A stretch of DNA of 64,000 nt from Bradyrhizobium sp. 200. GTDB taxonomy: Bacteria > Pseudomonadota > Alphaproteobacteria > Rhizobiales > Xanthobacteraceae. The stretch is taken from NCBI RefSeq assembly GCF_023100945.1, contig NZ_CP064689.1:7670001-7734000 (forward strand), read 5' to 3'. The translations under genes and the position numbers were made by a program. The notes beneath the pieces were generated by a model. The model was not told where the DNA came from. It saw only the letters and a program-made list of their open reading frames with translations, and did no database searches. Below, in pieces: positions 33,516 to 43,380 of this stretch; within the stretch, counting starts at the first letter, position 1; every line of letters begins with the position of its first letter.

Positions 33516-34796
33516 CTAGTGCTCAGGCCGGGCAAGATGAGCGGCAGCGCCGGTCGCGGATCCGAGCTCAGTTCCATGGCCCACACGGTTGTTCAAGCCA
33601 CCTCGAAATGACGACAAACGGCCAATCAGACAGAGAATGGACGAAGCAAATACGCTGCCAACCGCAATGGCAAACCACGGAAGATAGTTGCCGGCCGCGT
33701 CGTACACAATCCCCGCCAGCATCGGCCCCACACTGCCGCCGATTGAAACAGCGAGCAGGATGCCGCCAAAAAGCGTGCTGAAATGCATCGACGGAAAGCG
33801 CCGACCGATCATGAAAAACGCGAGGTCGACCTCCGAGCCAATGGTGAAACCCACCGCCAAAGCGCCAGGCAAGATCAGTTCTGAGTTGCCTGTTGCCAGC
33901 ATGATTACGCCGCATGCCGACAACGTGAAAATGGCGGCCGCAAGCAGGTTCGCCTCCAGGCGGTCCAGCAGAAATCCGGTGATCAGCCGCCCCGCGATGA
34001 CAGCCAAGCCCATCAGCGCCGCCAACTCCGCTGCACTGGCCGGCGAAAAACCACGATCAGTTAGCATTGGAACAAGGTGAACAACCGTTCCGAATATCCC
34101 TATTGAGGCCAATAGGAAGATCGCCGCCAAGAGCAGGAAGCGCCGGTCAGCGTACAGGCTCCACTTCCATTGCGCTGCACCGATGTCCGCAGCGTCGCGC
34201 GCAGGCTGGTTTTTCAGCAGCAACGCTATGATCGGGATCGTGCCAAGGACAAGCACCGCAAGTCCAATGTAGGCGCCTCGCCAAGAGTAGACGCTCATCA
34301 ACTGGTTGACCAACGGCGGAAACATCAACGCTCCGAGCCCAGGTCCGATATAGACGATTCCGTACGCGAGTCCCAAATGCCTCGGAAAATTTGCCAAGAC
34401 GAAGCGGCCATACGAGACAGGTGTTGTTGCGTTGCTGAGGATGGCAAGAAGGAAGGTAAGACTCAGAAAGCTCAACAGCCCCACCGTTGCGATACCTAGC
34501 AAAAGAAATGACAGCGCCAATCCGCCCGCGGACACCAGCGCCATCCGGAGAGCGCCGAACTTATCAACCAAACGGCCTGAAAAAGGACTGAGCAACCCGG
34601 CAGTTAGCATCGGAATCAGAACGCCGAGGGAAGCCGCTCCACGAGTCCAGCCAAACTCCGCGGCGAGCGGCTTCAAAAACAGACCGGAGCTATAAAAAAA
34701 AATCGACGTAAAGCTCATCGTCATGCCGACCAGACAACCCAGGATTACGTTGCGGCCGCGCCAAAATTCGCTTCGCAAAGTCGTATCGGAGTTCAT
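33516..34796 (-). CDS. MFS transporter
   Basis: 426 residues from ATG 34796 (GGGAGGA upstream). Twelve membrane segments can be counted, with the MFS loop motif GRLVDKFGALRMA between segments 2 and 3 and its counterpart GRLITGFLLDRLEA in the second half. The family resembles oxalate/formate- and monocarboxylate-type carriers, so a carboxylate or aromatic acid is plausible. It is the last gene of the minus-strand Rieske/GMC/ferredoxin group, but it has its own upstream motif (34848-34860). The last 25 residues look like a read-on extension. Confidence 0.9.
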   Translation of the reverse strand: MNSDTTLRSEFWRGRNVILGCLVGMTMSFTSIFFYSSGLFLKPLAAEFGWTRGAASLGVLIPMLTAGLLSPFSGRLVDKFGALRMALVSAGGLALSFLLLGIATVGLLSFLSLTFLLAILSNATTPVSYGRFVLANFPRHLGLAYGIVYIGPGLGALMFPPLVNQLMSVYSWRGAYIGLAVLVLGTIPIIALLLKNQPARDAADIGAAQWKWSLYADRRFLLLAAIFLLASIGIFGTVVHLVPMLTDRGFSPASAAELAALMGLAVIAGRLITGFLLDRLEANLLAAAIFTLSACGVIMLATGNSELILPGALAVGFTIGSEVDLAFFMIGRRFPSMHFSTLFGGILLAVSIGGSVGPMLAGIVYDAAGNYLPWFAIAVGSVFASSILCLIGRLSSFRGGLNNRVGHGTELGSATGAAAHLARPEH

Positions 34797-34847
34797 CCTG
34801 TGGTCCTCCCGTTTCCTGCCCTGTCGCGTTTTCATCTTTTATTTACA

Positions 34848-34860
34848 ATACGTATCGTTT
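34848..34860. promoter_or_regulatory. 13-bp motif before the MFS gene, same as before the cupin gene
   Basis: ATACGTATCGTTT, 52 bp before the MFS start and just after the ferredoxin gene on the same strand. Identical to 29636-29648. The surrounding bases (CAATACGTATCG) form a near palindrome typical of TetR operators. Confidence 0.55.
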
Positions 34861-34885
34861 CGCAAAAGGGTAGTCAATTGCGAAC

Positions 34886-35245
<360 letters not shown>

Positions 35246-35470
35246 CTATAAATGCGGAGTCTCTGGATACTCACCTTCCTTCGCACAGATGCGCGTTGTC
35301 TCGTGACCCCATCTCGCAGCACCTAGGCGATTTCTGACAAGGGAGCCGGATCTGAGAGGCTCGGTAGCAAGACTGAGGCGGAAGATACCAGGGCGTGATG
35401 GGCCACAGGCGCAAGCGCTCCGGGGTGGAGGTTGATCTCTCCTCTCCTTGCACACTGAAGCTTCGCAACG

Positions 35471-37315
35471 TCAGCTTTCCCGCTTCAGACCAGATGAACA
35501 GTTTCCTGAATCCAAAGAGCTCTTCGACGGGATCATCCTGCCGCGACAGCGCTCGTCTCGGTAGCATGTGTCTAAACGGGCCGCAGCCTCGGCCGCACGC
35601 AGTCCCGCGCGACGATCCTGGATGGTCATGTCGGCGATCTTTTCCGCAGCCATCAGCACGGGTAAATTGGTGCCTGCGTTCATCATGCTGGGGAAGATCG
35701 AGGCGTCGACCACCCGCAGCCCCTCTACGCCGATCACGCGCCCGCGCGAATCCACCACCGACTCACGCTGGTCAATGGCGCCCATGCGGCAAGTTCCGCT
35801 TGGATGACCACCGACGCCGGTGAAGCGCTTCACCATGTCGACCAGCGCCTCTTCGGGCTCGGCCAGCATGTTTCGGATATCGAGGCCCGCCTGCGCCATC
35901 GTACGCGCGCGCATGCCCGGCACATAGTCCACCGCCAACGCGCCGAATATGCTGATGAGCCGGGCTTCCAACGTGTCCTGTAACAGCTTCATGGTAAGAT
36001 AGCTGGGTTTCACGCCCATTGCCAGATTCGACATGAACGAGCTGTGCACCAGCGACTTGACCGGCTCTGTCAGCAGGATCTCCGCACACATCTTGAACCC
36101 CGCTACCATGCGGTCGAGATCGCGACGATCGCCGAGGATGTTGGCGCGGAGGCGCAGCGGGCCTGTCGGATTCGCGGGATCGAGCCGCACGTCGCCCTGC
36201 GAGTAAGGCTTCTGGAGAAGGATCATAAGAAAGGACAATTGGCGGCCCATCGGATCATGCTCGAGCGGGCCCGGGGTCCGCTCCCAGAGATTGAGCTGCA
36301 TGTCGGTGGACTGGCACCCGACGACGCCGGAGGAGTAGCGCGCGATCATCGGGACCGGCGGACGGAGTCGGCGGTCGAGCTGCCGTCCCGAACGCTTCAG
36401 GTGCGACGTAATCGAGAGGATGGGATGGTTCAGCAAGTGGCGGCCGATGCCAGGACGATCGGCCACCACCTCGATGCCCGCCTCCGCCAGTTCCGCGGCC
36501 GGGCCCAAGCCCGAGCGCAACAGCAGCGCCGGGGAGTGCAGTGCGCCGGCACACACGAAGACGTTGTCCGCCTCAATCCGCTCGCCACTCTCAAGTTCGA
36601 CGCAGGACACGCGCTTGCCGTCGAATACGATCCTGATGACCTTGGTCTGGCTCATGATCCGGAGATTAGGTCGCGCGCGCACCTCCTTCGTCAGGTACGA
36701 ACTCGCGGCTGAGGCGCGGTCCGCCGCGGTGTTGCTAAGTGGCACTGGCATCGTGCCATCGGCACCGCCGGCATTGGCATCGTCGATGCGCGGCAGCCCG
36801 CGCTTGTCGAGTGCGTCGCGCAGCGCAAGCGTCAGGCCGCTCCATTTTTCCTCAGGCACGCGTCGTACTTGGACGGGACCGTTCTTGGAGTGCATCTCGT
36901 TGTCGATATCGACGTCATTCTCAAGCTGCTTGAAGTAGGGCAGGACGTCGCCCCATCCCCATCCCTCGACACCCATCTGCCGCCACTCGTCATAGTCGCG
37001 CTGCGTGCCGCGCTGCGCATGCATGCCGTTGATCGACGAGCCGCCGCCCATCAGTTTAGCCTGCGAGAACTGCAACGGTCGCCCACCGTCGCTAATCATG
37101 AGATCCGACCAGAAAAAATTCCGAAGCATGAGCGTCCGCACGCCGCGGTCGCGGACCGCATCAGGTTCGGCGCCCGGCTCGAAATCCGGTCCCGCCTCGA
37201 TCAGCATCACACGGAACGCAGGATTGGCGGAAAGCCGGTTCGCGATCACACACCCCGCGGACCCTCCACCGACGATCACGTAATCGAAGCGGCTCGAGCT
37301 CGTTGCGCCAGTCAT
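35471..37315 (-). CDS. GMC-family FAD-dependent oxidoreductase
   Basis: About 614 residues from ATG 37315 (GTG 37333 is an alternative). The FAD motif YVIVGGGSAGCVIANRLS opens the protein, GMC signature 1 is near KLMGGGSSINGMHAQRG, and signature 2 (GALHSPALLLRSGLG) is near residue 265. The active-site His-Pro pair is in GVGGHPSGTCRMG. Members oxidise alcohols (choline, long-chain and aromatic alcohols). The C-terminus runs about 45 residues past the usual end (AAEKIADM), with a Cys/Arg-rich tail, suggesting a lost stop codon. It lies between the MDR dehydrogenase and ferredoxin genes. Confidence 0.88.
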   Translation of the reverse strand: MTGATSSSRFDYVIVGGGSAGCVIANRLSANPAFRVMLIEAGPDFEPGAEPDAVRDRGVRTLMLRNFFWSDLMISDGGRPLQFSQAKLMGGGSSINGMHAQRGTQRDYDEWRQMGVEGWGWGDVLPYFKQLENDVDIDNEMHSKNGPVQVRRVPEEKWSGLTLALRDALDKRGLPRIDDANAGGADGTMPVPLSNTAADRASAASSYLTKEVRARPNLRIMSQTKVIRIVFDGKRVSCVELESGERIEADNVFVCAGALHSPALLLRSGLGPAAELAEAGIEVVADRPGIGRHLLNHPILSITSHLKRSGRQLDRRLRPPVPMIARYSSGVVGCQSTDMQLNLWERTPGPLEHDPMGRQLSFLMILLQKPYSQGDVRLDPANPTGPLRLRANILGDRRDLDRMVAGFKMCAEILLTEPVKSLVHSSFMSNLAMGVKPSYLTMKLLQDTLEARLISIFGALAVDYVPGMRARTMAQAGLDIRNMLAEPEEALVDMVKRFTGVGGHPSGTCRMGAIDQRESVVDSRGRVIGVEGLRVVDASIFPSMMNAGTNLPVLMAAEKIADMTIQDRRAGLRAAEAAARLDTCYRDERCRGRMIPSKSSLDSGNCSSGLKRES

Positions 37316-37375
37316 GTTCTCTCCATTACTCACGCCCTGCCCAGGCCTGCGCCGCGCTCGACCGTCGCCCCCTCG

Positions 37376-38383
37376 TCACTGCCCATGCTCAAGCAGGACG
37401 GCGAGCGTTCGATCTGCGTGCTCATCGAGCTGACGATAGGCGGACGGCGCGTCGCCGAACGGGATGCGATGAGTGATCAGCTGGGTCACGTCGATATTCT
37501 TCAGGAAGTCCAGGCTCACCGCAAACTTGCGCTCGGGATTCCACCGGTTGCCTTCGTCGAGGTTGAAGACATGGATGCTGATGATCTTCAAGCTGCGCAG
37601 ATGGAATTCCGGCGAGAGCGAAAGCTGGACGGCCCGCGTACCATACCAGGCGGCGACCGCGATCGTGCCCAAGGCAGCGGTGTTCCCGATCGCCATCTGC
37701 AGCGCCGGCGGTGCGCCGCTTGTTTCGATGAACATGTCCACGCCGCGATTGTCGCTGAGCGACTTGATTGCCTCGGAGGCGTCCTCCGGTCCCACGACCG
37801 CATCGGCGCCGATCCAGGCTGCCTTCTCGCGGCGGAACGGGTTGGGGTCGATCACGATCAGCTTGCCCGCCGACAGACGCGCCAGATAGGCAGCAAAGCT
37901 GCCGACAAGGCCGAGGCCGGAAACAGCAACCACTTCCCCCGGCCGCACCGCGCGTTGCAGATGGACATGGAGCGCCACGCCAAACATACCGGCGAATTGC
38001 GCGCTGAGCGGATCGATCCCCTCCGGGATCCGGCGGACAGCCGACCCCGGCATATTGAACAGGTCCTGATGAGGATGCTGGGCGAACACCATCTCGCCGC
38101 CGCGGAAGCCCGATTCACTATCGGCCGCCACGACCTCGCCAACGGTCTGGTAAGCGAATTTTATCGGGAATGGGATAGTGCCACGCGCGGTTGGCAGCAG
38201 CACATCAGGCAGATTGCCCTCGCCCTTGTAGAGATTGAGCTCACTGCCCGCGCTGATGAGAGAATGAATCGCGCGGATCTGGATTTCGGACCGTGATGGA
38301 GGCGGGACGTCCTCGCTTCGCAGGGCTGCGAAGCGAGGCCCTTCGAACCAAACGGCCCGGGCAGTCTGGGTGCGGCCAGCCAT
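37376..38383 (-). CDS. Medium-chain dehydrogenase/reductase, catalytic zinc site absent
   Basis: 335 residues. The GroES-like N-terminal half has SLISAGSEL in place of the Cys ligand region, and the GHE motif is replaced by AYQTVGEVV, so the catalytic zinc site is missing. The cofactor motif VSGLGLVGSFAAYLARL is near residue 158. Such zinc-free MDR proteins include quinone oxidoreductase-like and BchC-like enzymes that reduce C=C or C=O bonds. It lies 53 bases after the Rieske gene and 60 before the GMC gene, so it is part of the same transcript. Confidence 0.85.
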   Translation of the reverse strand: MAGRTQTARAVWFEGPRFAALRSEDVPPPSRSEIQIRAIHSLISAGSELNLYKGEGNLPDVLLPTARGTIPFPIKFAYQTVGEVVAADSESGFRGGEMVFAQHPHQDLFNMPGSAVRRIPEGIDPLSAQFAGMFGVALHVHLQRAVRPGEVVAVSGLGLVGSFAAYLARLSAGKLIVIDPNPFRREKAAWIGADAVVGPEDASEAIKSLSDNRGVDMFIETSGAPPALQMAIGNTAALGTIAVAAWYGTRAVQLSLSPEFHLRSLKIISIHVFNLDEGNRWNPERKFAVSLDFLKNIDVTQLITHRIPFGDAPSAYRQLDEHADRTLAVLLEHGQ

Positions 38384-38436
38384 GATGTCTTTAGGTCCTC
38401 TCGGGATCGTTGAGATGTCGTTGAATAAAGCGACAC

Positions 38437-39831
38437 CTAGCCGGACTTGCTCCGAATAGCAGCTACTTCGTCAGCGGCGGATAGGCCCATCGATTTCTCG
38501 TAGACTGAGTAGAAGTGGCGGATCTTCCCCTCATGGGTTCTGCCGAAGTTCGCAACCTTGGTCTGACTGCTCCGCAGCCCCCTCATAATGCTCTCGAGGT
38601 TGCTGCTATCCTGGCTGATGAATGAGCCGAACGAACCGAGCTGAGTCACTTCCACGAACTCCTGGTTTTCGCCGAGCCGGATGGGTTCGGCCGGTGGCTT
38701 GCGCTCCTGATTTTCCGGAACCGGCGTCAGGAACATCACCTCCATGACGGACTTGTCGGGATCGTCTCCGAAAGGAAGGAAGCGATAGACGAAGGGCGCG
38801 GAGATAAACCCGAACGGATGAAAATTTGGAAAGATCGTGTAGTAATGGACGTCTACGGCTTCCGCATCGCACGCGTCGTCCACGATGGCACCGAACTTTG
38901 CCCGCTGCACGTCCCGGTTGCGCTGAGCAAAGGCCTGACGCGCCGTCGTCCCTCGAGGCAACTTCATTTCTGCCGGAACCTCCTCGTCATCCCACAACCC
39001 GTTCAGGCGGGTGTAGATATACTGCTCGTCCGGGCTGATCGGGACATAATCGCTCGTTTGCCCGATCGCGAGGACACCGCGCGATACGTTGCCAAACGCG
39101 CTGAAATCGTTGCATCGATCGCCAGCCGTGCTGAACGCAAGCTGTGGATGGGTGGTCAGGACGTGGAAGCTTTCCATGAAGGCTTCCTGGAGCGCCTTCC
39201 AGTTGCACGCAAAGACCTTGGTGACATGGATGCTGACGTCGCGTCTGCTATATGGCCAGCGCTGGAGTTGGCTGTCGAGCTGGCCGATATAGCTCTCAAA
39301 CGGTTCGGCACCGAGATCGGGATTGATGAAGACGAAATCCTGCCAGACCGCAACCTGGACCTCCGGCAGGGAGAACTTCTCGGGATTGATGTGCGGAAAA
39401 TCCTCCGGATTCGGGATCAAGAGGCTCCGTCCGTCGAGTCCCCATGTGAAGCCGTGATACGGGCACTGCAGCCGGGTCACCCGCCCCGCGCACTGCCGAA
39501 GCGGCACGCCCCGGTGAAGACACGAATTCCAGTACCCCTTGATCACGTCGTCGCTGAGGCGCACGATGACAAAGGACAGGCCGGCTACATTGTATATGTA
39601 CGTATCTCCCTTCTGGGCGACGTGGTCGGTCCTGCATGCGAGCTGCCACTTCCGCTTCCAGATATTCTCGACCTCGTCCTTGAAGAGGGAGCGATCAGTG
39701 TACCAGCGCGTCGGGATCTCATAAGGGCCTTCCACCTTATTCCCGAACTTCCGGATATAGTCAGGAACGGGACGAGTATCCGTCGCGAGAACCTCTTCGT
39801 AGCTCTGCGGCTGGTTGATATGACGGTTCAT
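38437..39831 (-). CDS. Rieske non-heme iron oxygenase, alpha subunit
   Basis: 464 residues. The Rieske cluster ligands are Cys104-x-His106 (NSCLHRG) and Cys123-x2-His126 (LQCPYHGFTWG). The mononuclear iron ligands His223 and His228 lie in EAFMESFHVLTTHPQL, with the bridging Asp expected nearby. Such enzymes hydroxylate or demethylate aromatic substrates with O2 and electrons from a ferredoxin. No beta subunit gene is present, so it is probably an alpha-only type. The adjacent MDR, GMC and ferredoxin genes make a plausible electron and product path. The substrate is not known. Confidence 0.92.
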   Translation of the reverse strand: MNRHINQPQSYEEVLATDTRPVPDYIRKFGNKVEGPYEIPTRWYTDRSLFKDEVENIWKRKWQLACRTDHVAQKGDTYIYNVAGLSFVIVRLSDDVIKGYWNSCLHRGVPLRQCAGRVTRLQCPYHGFTWGLDGRSLLIPNPEDFPHINPEKFSLPEVQVAVWQDFVFINPDLGAEPFESYIGQLDSQLQRWPYSRRDVSIHVTKVFACNWKALQEAFMESFHVLTTHPQLAFSTAGDRCNDFSAFGNVSRGVLAIGQTSDYVPISPDEQYIYTRLNGLWDDEEVPAEMKLPRGTTARQAFAQRNRDVQRAKFGAIVDDACDAEAVDVHYYTIFPNFHPFGFISAPFVYRFLPFGDDPDKSVMEVMFLTPVPENQERKPPAEPIRLGENQEFVEVTQLGSFGSFISQDSSNLESIMRGLRSSQTKVANFGRTHEGKIRHFYSVYEKSMGLSAADEVAAIRSKSG

Positions 39832-39921
39832 CGTGAACTCTCCATCTCTAGATTGCGATCGCTAGTATCTTGTGGAAACGAGTCGGCGGACCACGCCTCG
39901 CAAACGTCCGCCACCCAGATG

Positions 39922-40152
39922 CTAGTCCAAGCGCGGCCGCAGAGCGTTCGAGGCTAGATTGATCTGCCCCCTCAAATGCGCATCGGCTATCCAGCGGCAA
40001 AGACCGGGATCGGCAATCCTCCGCTCGCCGGAGATCCAGACCCCGGCTCGCGTAAAAATGCCCTCCACGCCGTCCCTACCGATCACCCGGACGTTCCCAT
40101 CTTCGGTCAGATGATATTCAATTCGACTCAAGGGATGCCGTAACATCACCAT
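39922..40152 (-). CDS. Small protein of unknown function
   Basis: 76 residues from ATG 40152, chosen because GGAGG lies 6 bases upstream (a TTG at 40182 is in frame). The sequence (HPLSRIEYHLTEDGNVRVI, GVEGIFTRAGVWISGERR) looks like a compact beta-rich protein, without signal peptide or membrane segment. I do not recognise a family. It lies between the ThDP-enzyme and Rieske genes, 20 bases after the former, so it is likely co-transcribed and may be an accessory to the Rieske oxygenase. Confidence 0.6.
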   Translation of the reverse strand: MVMLRHPLSRIEYHLTEDGNVRVIGRDGVEGIFTRAGVWISGERRIADPGLCRWIADAHLRGQINLASNALRPRLD

Positions 40153-40201
40153 GCGCGCCTCCAGCCGGCTCTCTTTCCACAATGTCGCTCAAAACCGCCG
40201 C

Positions 40202-41992
40202 TCAACTCGGCCATGACCCCTCTAGGACCGTTTCCAGGTGGCCTCGTTTGGGCGTGCGGTCGCCCACGATCGGGATAATGTTTTCCAGCGCGCGGCGAAT
40301 TCGCATTCCGGCGGTCGTCCGCACGTCCAGTACATAGCTGCCCTCGGAAGCAAGGGCGCGCTGAATGGCCGGCACCAGTTCATCGGGCCGCTCCACCCGC
40401 TCGCCGTCGACGCCGAGTCCCTTTGCGACCATGACGAAGTCGGTGGTCTGGGGCAGGTCCACCCAGGGATTGTCGTAGCCCATCGCTTTCATGGCCGAAC
40501 GATTTGCCAACAGACAGCCATTGTTGTCGATCACGACGATGACCTTCAACCTGTGCTCGGCCAGAATCGACAGGTCGGCGAGGTCGTAATAGAGGCCGCC
40601 GTCGCCGTGAAACACGACGACCGTTTGCGTGGGATCGGCCAGCTTGGCTCCAATGGCCACCGGAAGACCGGCGCCGAGCGACATATAGTGGCCACCCGTC
40701 GCGCGAGGGGTGACAGCCTTGAACTTGAAAGCCCTGTACAAGGCGAACGCCTGACCGCCGGAGTCACCAATGACCAAGGAACCCGCGGGCAGCTGCTCCG
40801 CAAGAACATCGATCACGTGGTACTGGTTGAGCGGCACTTCCGTGGGGTTCGCCCAGGACTTCATCTCCGCAACAAAGCCCGTCTTCAGAGCCGTGGCTTG
40901 ATCGCGCCATCCCGACCAGGATTTACGTTTGCTGTCATTTTCTTTCCGCGCAAGCTCGAGCACTTGCTTCAGGAAGCTCTTCGCATCCGACTGGATGGCA
41001 ACCGTCGGCTGGAATATTTTCGCAAGCTCATATTCGTCGATGTCGACCTGCACAACGTTCTGCGGCTTCCTGAGGCTCCACGAGCCGGTGCTCATCTGCG
41101 AGAACGACGCACCGATGCAGATCCAGAGGTCTGCCTGCTGAAGCGCTTCGTTGGCCGATTTCCAGCCGAAGTTGCCGGAGGCCCCGATGTACAATTCGTG
41201 CTCGTCCGGCAATACGCCACGCCCGCCCCACGACGTCGACACGACCGGAATGCCCATCAATTCGGCGAGCTCGCGCAACTCGGCGCTTGCATCGGCAATG
41301 TGAACGCCTGCTCCGATGTACAGCACCGGCCTCTTCGCCTGGCCAATCAACTGCCAGGTTTGCGCAATATCTTCAGCAGCCGGAGCCGGCGACCTGGGAA
41401 GCACCAGCGGCTCTACCCGCATCGAGGTTTGCTGGAACATAATCGTCTGTGCGAGAACGAGTACCGAGGCGCCGAACTTGCCCGTGCTCGCCGACTTCAC
41501 GGCCTGGCGAACGATCACCGGCAAATCCGCCGCGTCAGTCACCTTCTTGCTGTACTTGGCCAGCGGCTTCAGCGACGGATAGACTTCAACGGCGTCCTGC
41601 AGTCCGTCCCGCGCTTCCATGGCGGGCGGATTGTCCATCGTCATGAACATCAAGGGCGTGCCATCCATCGTGGCACCGTAGATGGCTGGCGACGCGTGCA
41701 GGGCTCCGACGTGCCATACGATAACCGCCGACGCGGCGCGCCGCTTCACGCGGTTGTATCCGTAGGACATCCATGCCGCGCTAAGCTCGGTACGGCCCGC
41801 GATCATCGGAAAGTTATGCTTGACCATGCTGCGGGTAAGCTGGGGCACCGATCCGCCCGTATAACCGAAAATCATTTCGACGTCGCACGCCCGCAGGGCT
41901 TCGGTGATGGCTTCGGAACCTTCCCGCTTGCTGTTGTCCAGCTTCCCCGAATCGCTGGCCACCTCGACGGCTTGTTTACTTGAATCGACCAC
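40202..41992 (-). CDS. ThDP-dependent enzyme (acetolactate synthase-like)
   Basis: About 596 residues from GTG 41992, which has GGGAG 5 bases upstream (TTG 41998 overlaps that site). The catalytic Glu is in AGRTELSAAWMSYGYNRV, and the ThDP-Mg motif begins FHGDGGLYYDLADLSIL and ends VIDNNG. It differs strongly from the enzyme at 16-18 kb (for example GHYMSLGAGLPVAIGAK here), so they are distant paralogues. The first 25 residues before the Pyr domain are an extension. It is first in the Rieske/MDR/GMC/ferredoxin/MFS group and may decarboxylate a 2-oxo acid or split a C-C bond of that substrate. Confidence 0.88.
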   Translation of the reverse strand: MVDSSKQAVEVASDSGKLDNSKREGSEAITEALRACDVEMIFGYTGGSVPQLTRSMVKHNFPMIAGRTELSAAWMSYGYNRVKRRAASAVIVWHVGALHASPAIYGATMDGTPLMFMTMDNPPAMEARDGLQDAVEVYPSLKPLAKYSKKVTDAADLPVIVRQAVKSASTGKFGASVLVLAQTIMFQQTSMRVEPLVLPRSPAPAAEDIAQTWQLIGQAKRPVLYIGAGVHIADASAELRELAELMGIPVVSTSWGGRGVLPDEHELYIGASGNFGWKSANEALQQADLWICIGASFSQMSTGSWSLRKPQNVVQVDIDEYELAKIFQPTVAIQSDAKSFLKQVLELARKENDSKRKSWSGWRDQATALKTGFVAEMKSWANPTEVPLNQYHVIDVLAEQLPAGSLVIGDSGGQAFALYRAFKFKAVTPRATGGHYMSLGAGLPVAIGAKLADPTQTVVVFHGDGGLYYDLADLSILAEHRLKVIVVIDNNGCLLANRSAMKAMGYDNPWVDLPQTTDFVMVAKGLGVDGERVERPDELVPAIQRALASEGSYVLDVRTTAGMRIRRALENIIPIVGDRTPKRGHLETVLEGSWPS

Positions 41993-41999
41993 ACTCAAT

Positions 42000-42798
42000 C
42001 TCCCGCTAGACAGCTACACATTGTTGGTTATTGGTCGTTGCTTGTCGTTTGTCTTGTTTGTCCCGTAAGGCCGCTATCCGCCGCGCGGCGCCTTCTCTCG
42101 CGACCGCCTGGCACGACCCATGAGGTCGGCACACGGTCGAACCGAATCGACACGCCGCGCGGCCTGAAGTTTCCAGATTTGTGACGAAGTAGATGAAACC
42201 AGGTGCACTCAAGGGCTGGCGGTCTCCGCCAGGACATGCGCCGAACGCTTCAAGGCATTATAGCCTATGCGTCAGCATCCTTTCAGGGCAAGCACCCAAT
42301 CGCGACCCTCCTCCCTCCATTGTCCTTTGTAATTGTCCTTGTACGGCTTTGTTGCAGCTTAGCTGCTATCTGTCAAGCTTCTTGACAGTCAACGTACCTT
42401 ACAACTGTGACGGAGCGGGAGTTCGAGACGGCAGAATGCGAGCGGCTCTTTTCGCCAAATGACAGTGTAGAGCCAATTGACAAACAACTTGACATTCTTC
42501 GCCAGAAACGGCTGAGCTGAATGCAACGTCTGAGCTCAGGCATCCCGGCTTGCTGATCGCGGCTTGAGTCGGCGCTCCAGTCGAAGGTATCAATCTCGAC
42601 GGAATGGACGCCAGTTCGCTCGAAACGAGATGGAGGCAGCGATTTGATCATGGCGAGGACGCGTCGGCAACATGGTAATATTCATGGCTCATGCGGGCGG
42701 TGTAGACGCGCTTGGTAGAAAGGATGCCGCCGTCGGACTGTCCTGTCAGGCGGGAAAGCGCTCGGATATGGCTGAGGTCCGGTAAGAGGTGATTAGAC
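42000..42798. other. 800-bp stretch without a recognised gene
   Basis: Lies between the divergent ThDP-enzyme and MarR genes. Short frames show no family pattern. It holds one striking palindrome (42370-42388) and two more TTGACA-like words at 42476-42495. The unusual length for an intergenic region may reflect a lost gene. Confidence 0.45.
42370..42388. promoter_or_regulatory. Palindrome, candidate MarR operator
   Basis: CTGTCAAG-CTT-CTTGACAG, a perfect 8-3-8 inverted repeat of the size and shape bound by MarR dimers. It is about 410 bp from the MarR gene and 380 bp from the ThDP-enzyme start, and TTGACA within each arm could double as a -35 box. Confidence 0.5.
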
Positions 42799-43380
42799 GT
42801 GCCTACCCTGCTAGTGAATATGCTCAAGGGCATCTATTGGTTCGAGGACGCACTGGAGCATGCCCTCGAGAGCAACGGCTTAGAGCCGGTGACGCGAGCC
42901 GAACTATCGGTCGTCGCTAATATTGCCATGGGAGAACATCGGGCCAGCAAGATCGCTAAGAACCTCGGCGTCAGCCGACAAGCTATCAGCCAAATACTCC
43001 TTGGGTTGACGAAACGACGAATGATCGTGGTTAAAGACGATCCTCGAAGCCGGCGTTCACGGATTGTCAGTTTCAGCGACAACTTCCAGCGCGATGGCGA
43101 AGACTGCCTGCGAATCTTCGCTGAACTGGAAAACGAACTGGGGCGACGGATCGGCATCGATAGGTTTCGCAATCTGAAGGGCACATTGGAGGCGGAATGG
43201 GGCGAGGCACCCAAAATCGGCCGCCTTCCCAAACTGACGTCTCAAAAGACCGGCTCCCGCAGCAAATCAAAAAGCATAGAACGAAAGACGATATCGCGGC
43301 GGAGCGGGGCTCGTGCCGCCGGGAACGAACAAGCTTCCGCTCGCCGCAACCGCGCTGCTGGACGCCAAATAGCTCCGTAG
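42799..43380 (+). CDS. MarR-family transcriptional regulator with basic C-terminal tail
   Basis: 193 residues from GTG 42799 (AAGAGGTG upstream). The winged helix is in residues 35-100 (LSVVANIAMGEHRASKIAKN, VSRQAISQILLGLTKRRMI, DPRSRRSRIVSFSDN). MarR proteins are usually 140-160 residues; here about 45 extra residues rich in Ser, Lys and Arg follow (SQKTGSRSKSKSIERKTISR), which is unusual and may add nonspecific DNA contact. It may control the divergent ThDP/Rieske genes or the genes to its right. Confidence 0.85.
   Translation: MPTLLVNMLKGIYWFEDALEHALESNGLEPVTRAELSVVANIAMGEHRASKIAKNLGVSRQAISQILLGLTKRRMIVVKDDPRSRRSRIVSFSDNFQRDGEDCLRIFAELENELGRRIGIDRFRNLKGTLEAEWGEAPKIGRLPKLTSQKTGSRSKSKSIERKTISRRSGARAAGNEQASARRNRAAGRQIAP

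Noticed and set aside
36869..38296. 475-codon plus-strand frame
   Set aside because: Antisense shadow of the GMC and MDR genes.
38818..39957. 379-codon plus-strand frame
   Set aside because: Antisense shadow of the Rieske gene.
40238..41983. 581-codon plus-strand frame
   Set aside because: Antisense shadow of the ThDP-enzyme gene; no domain pattern.
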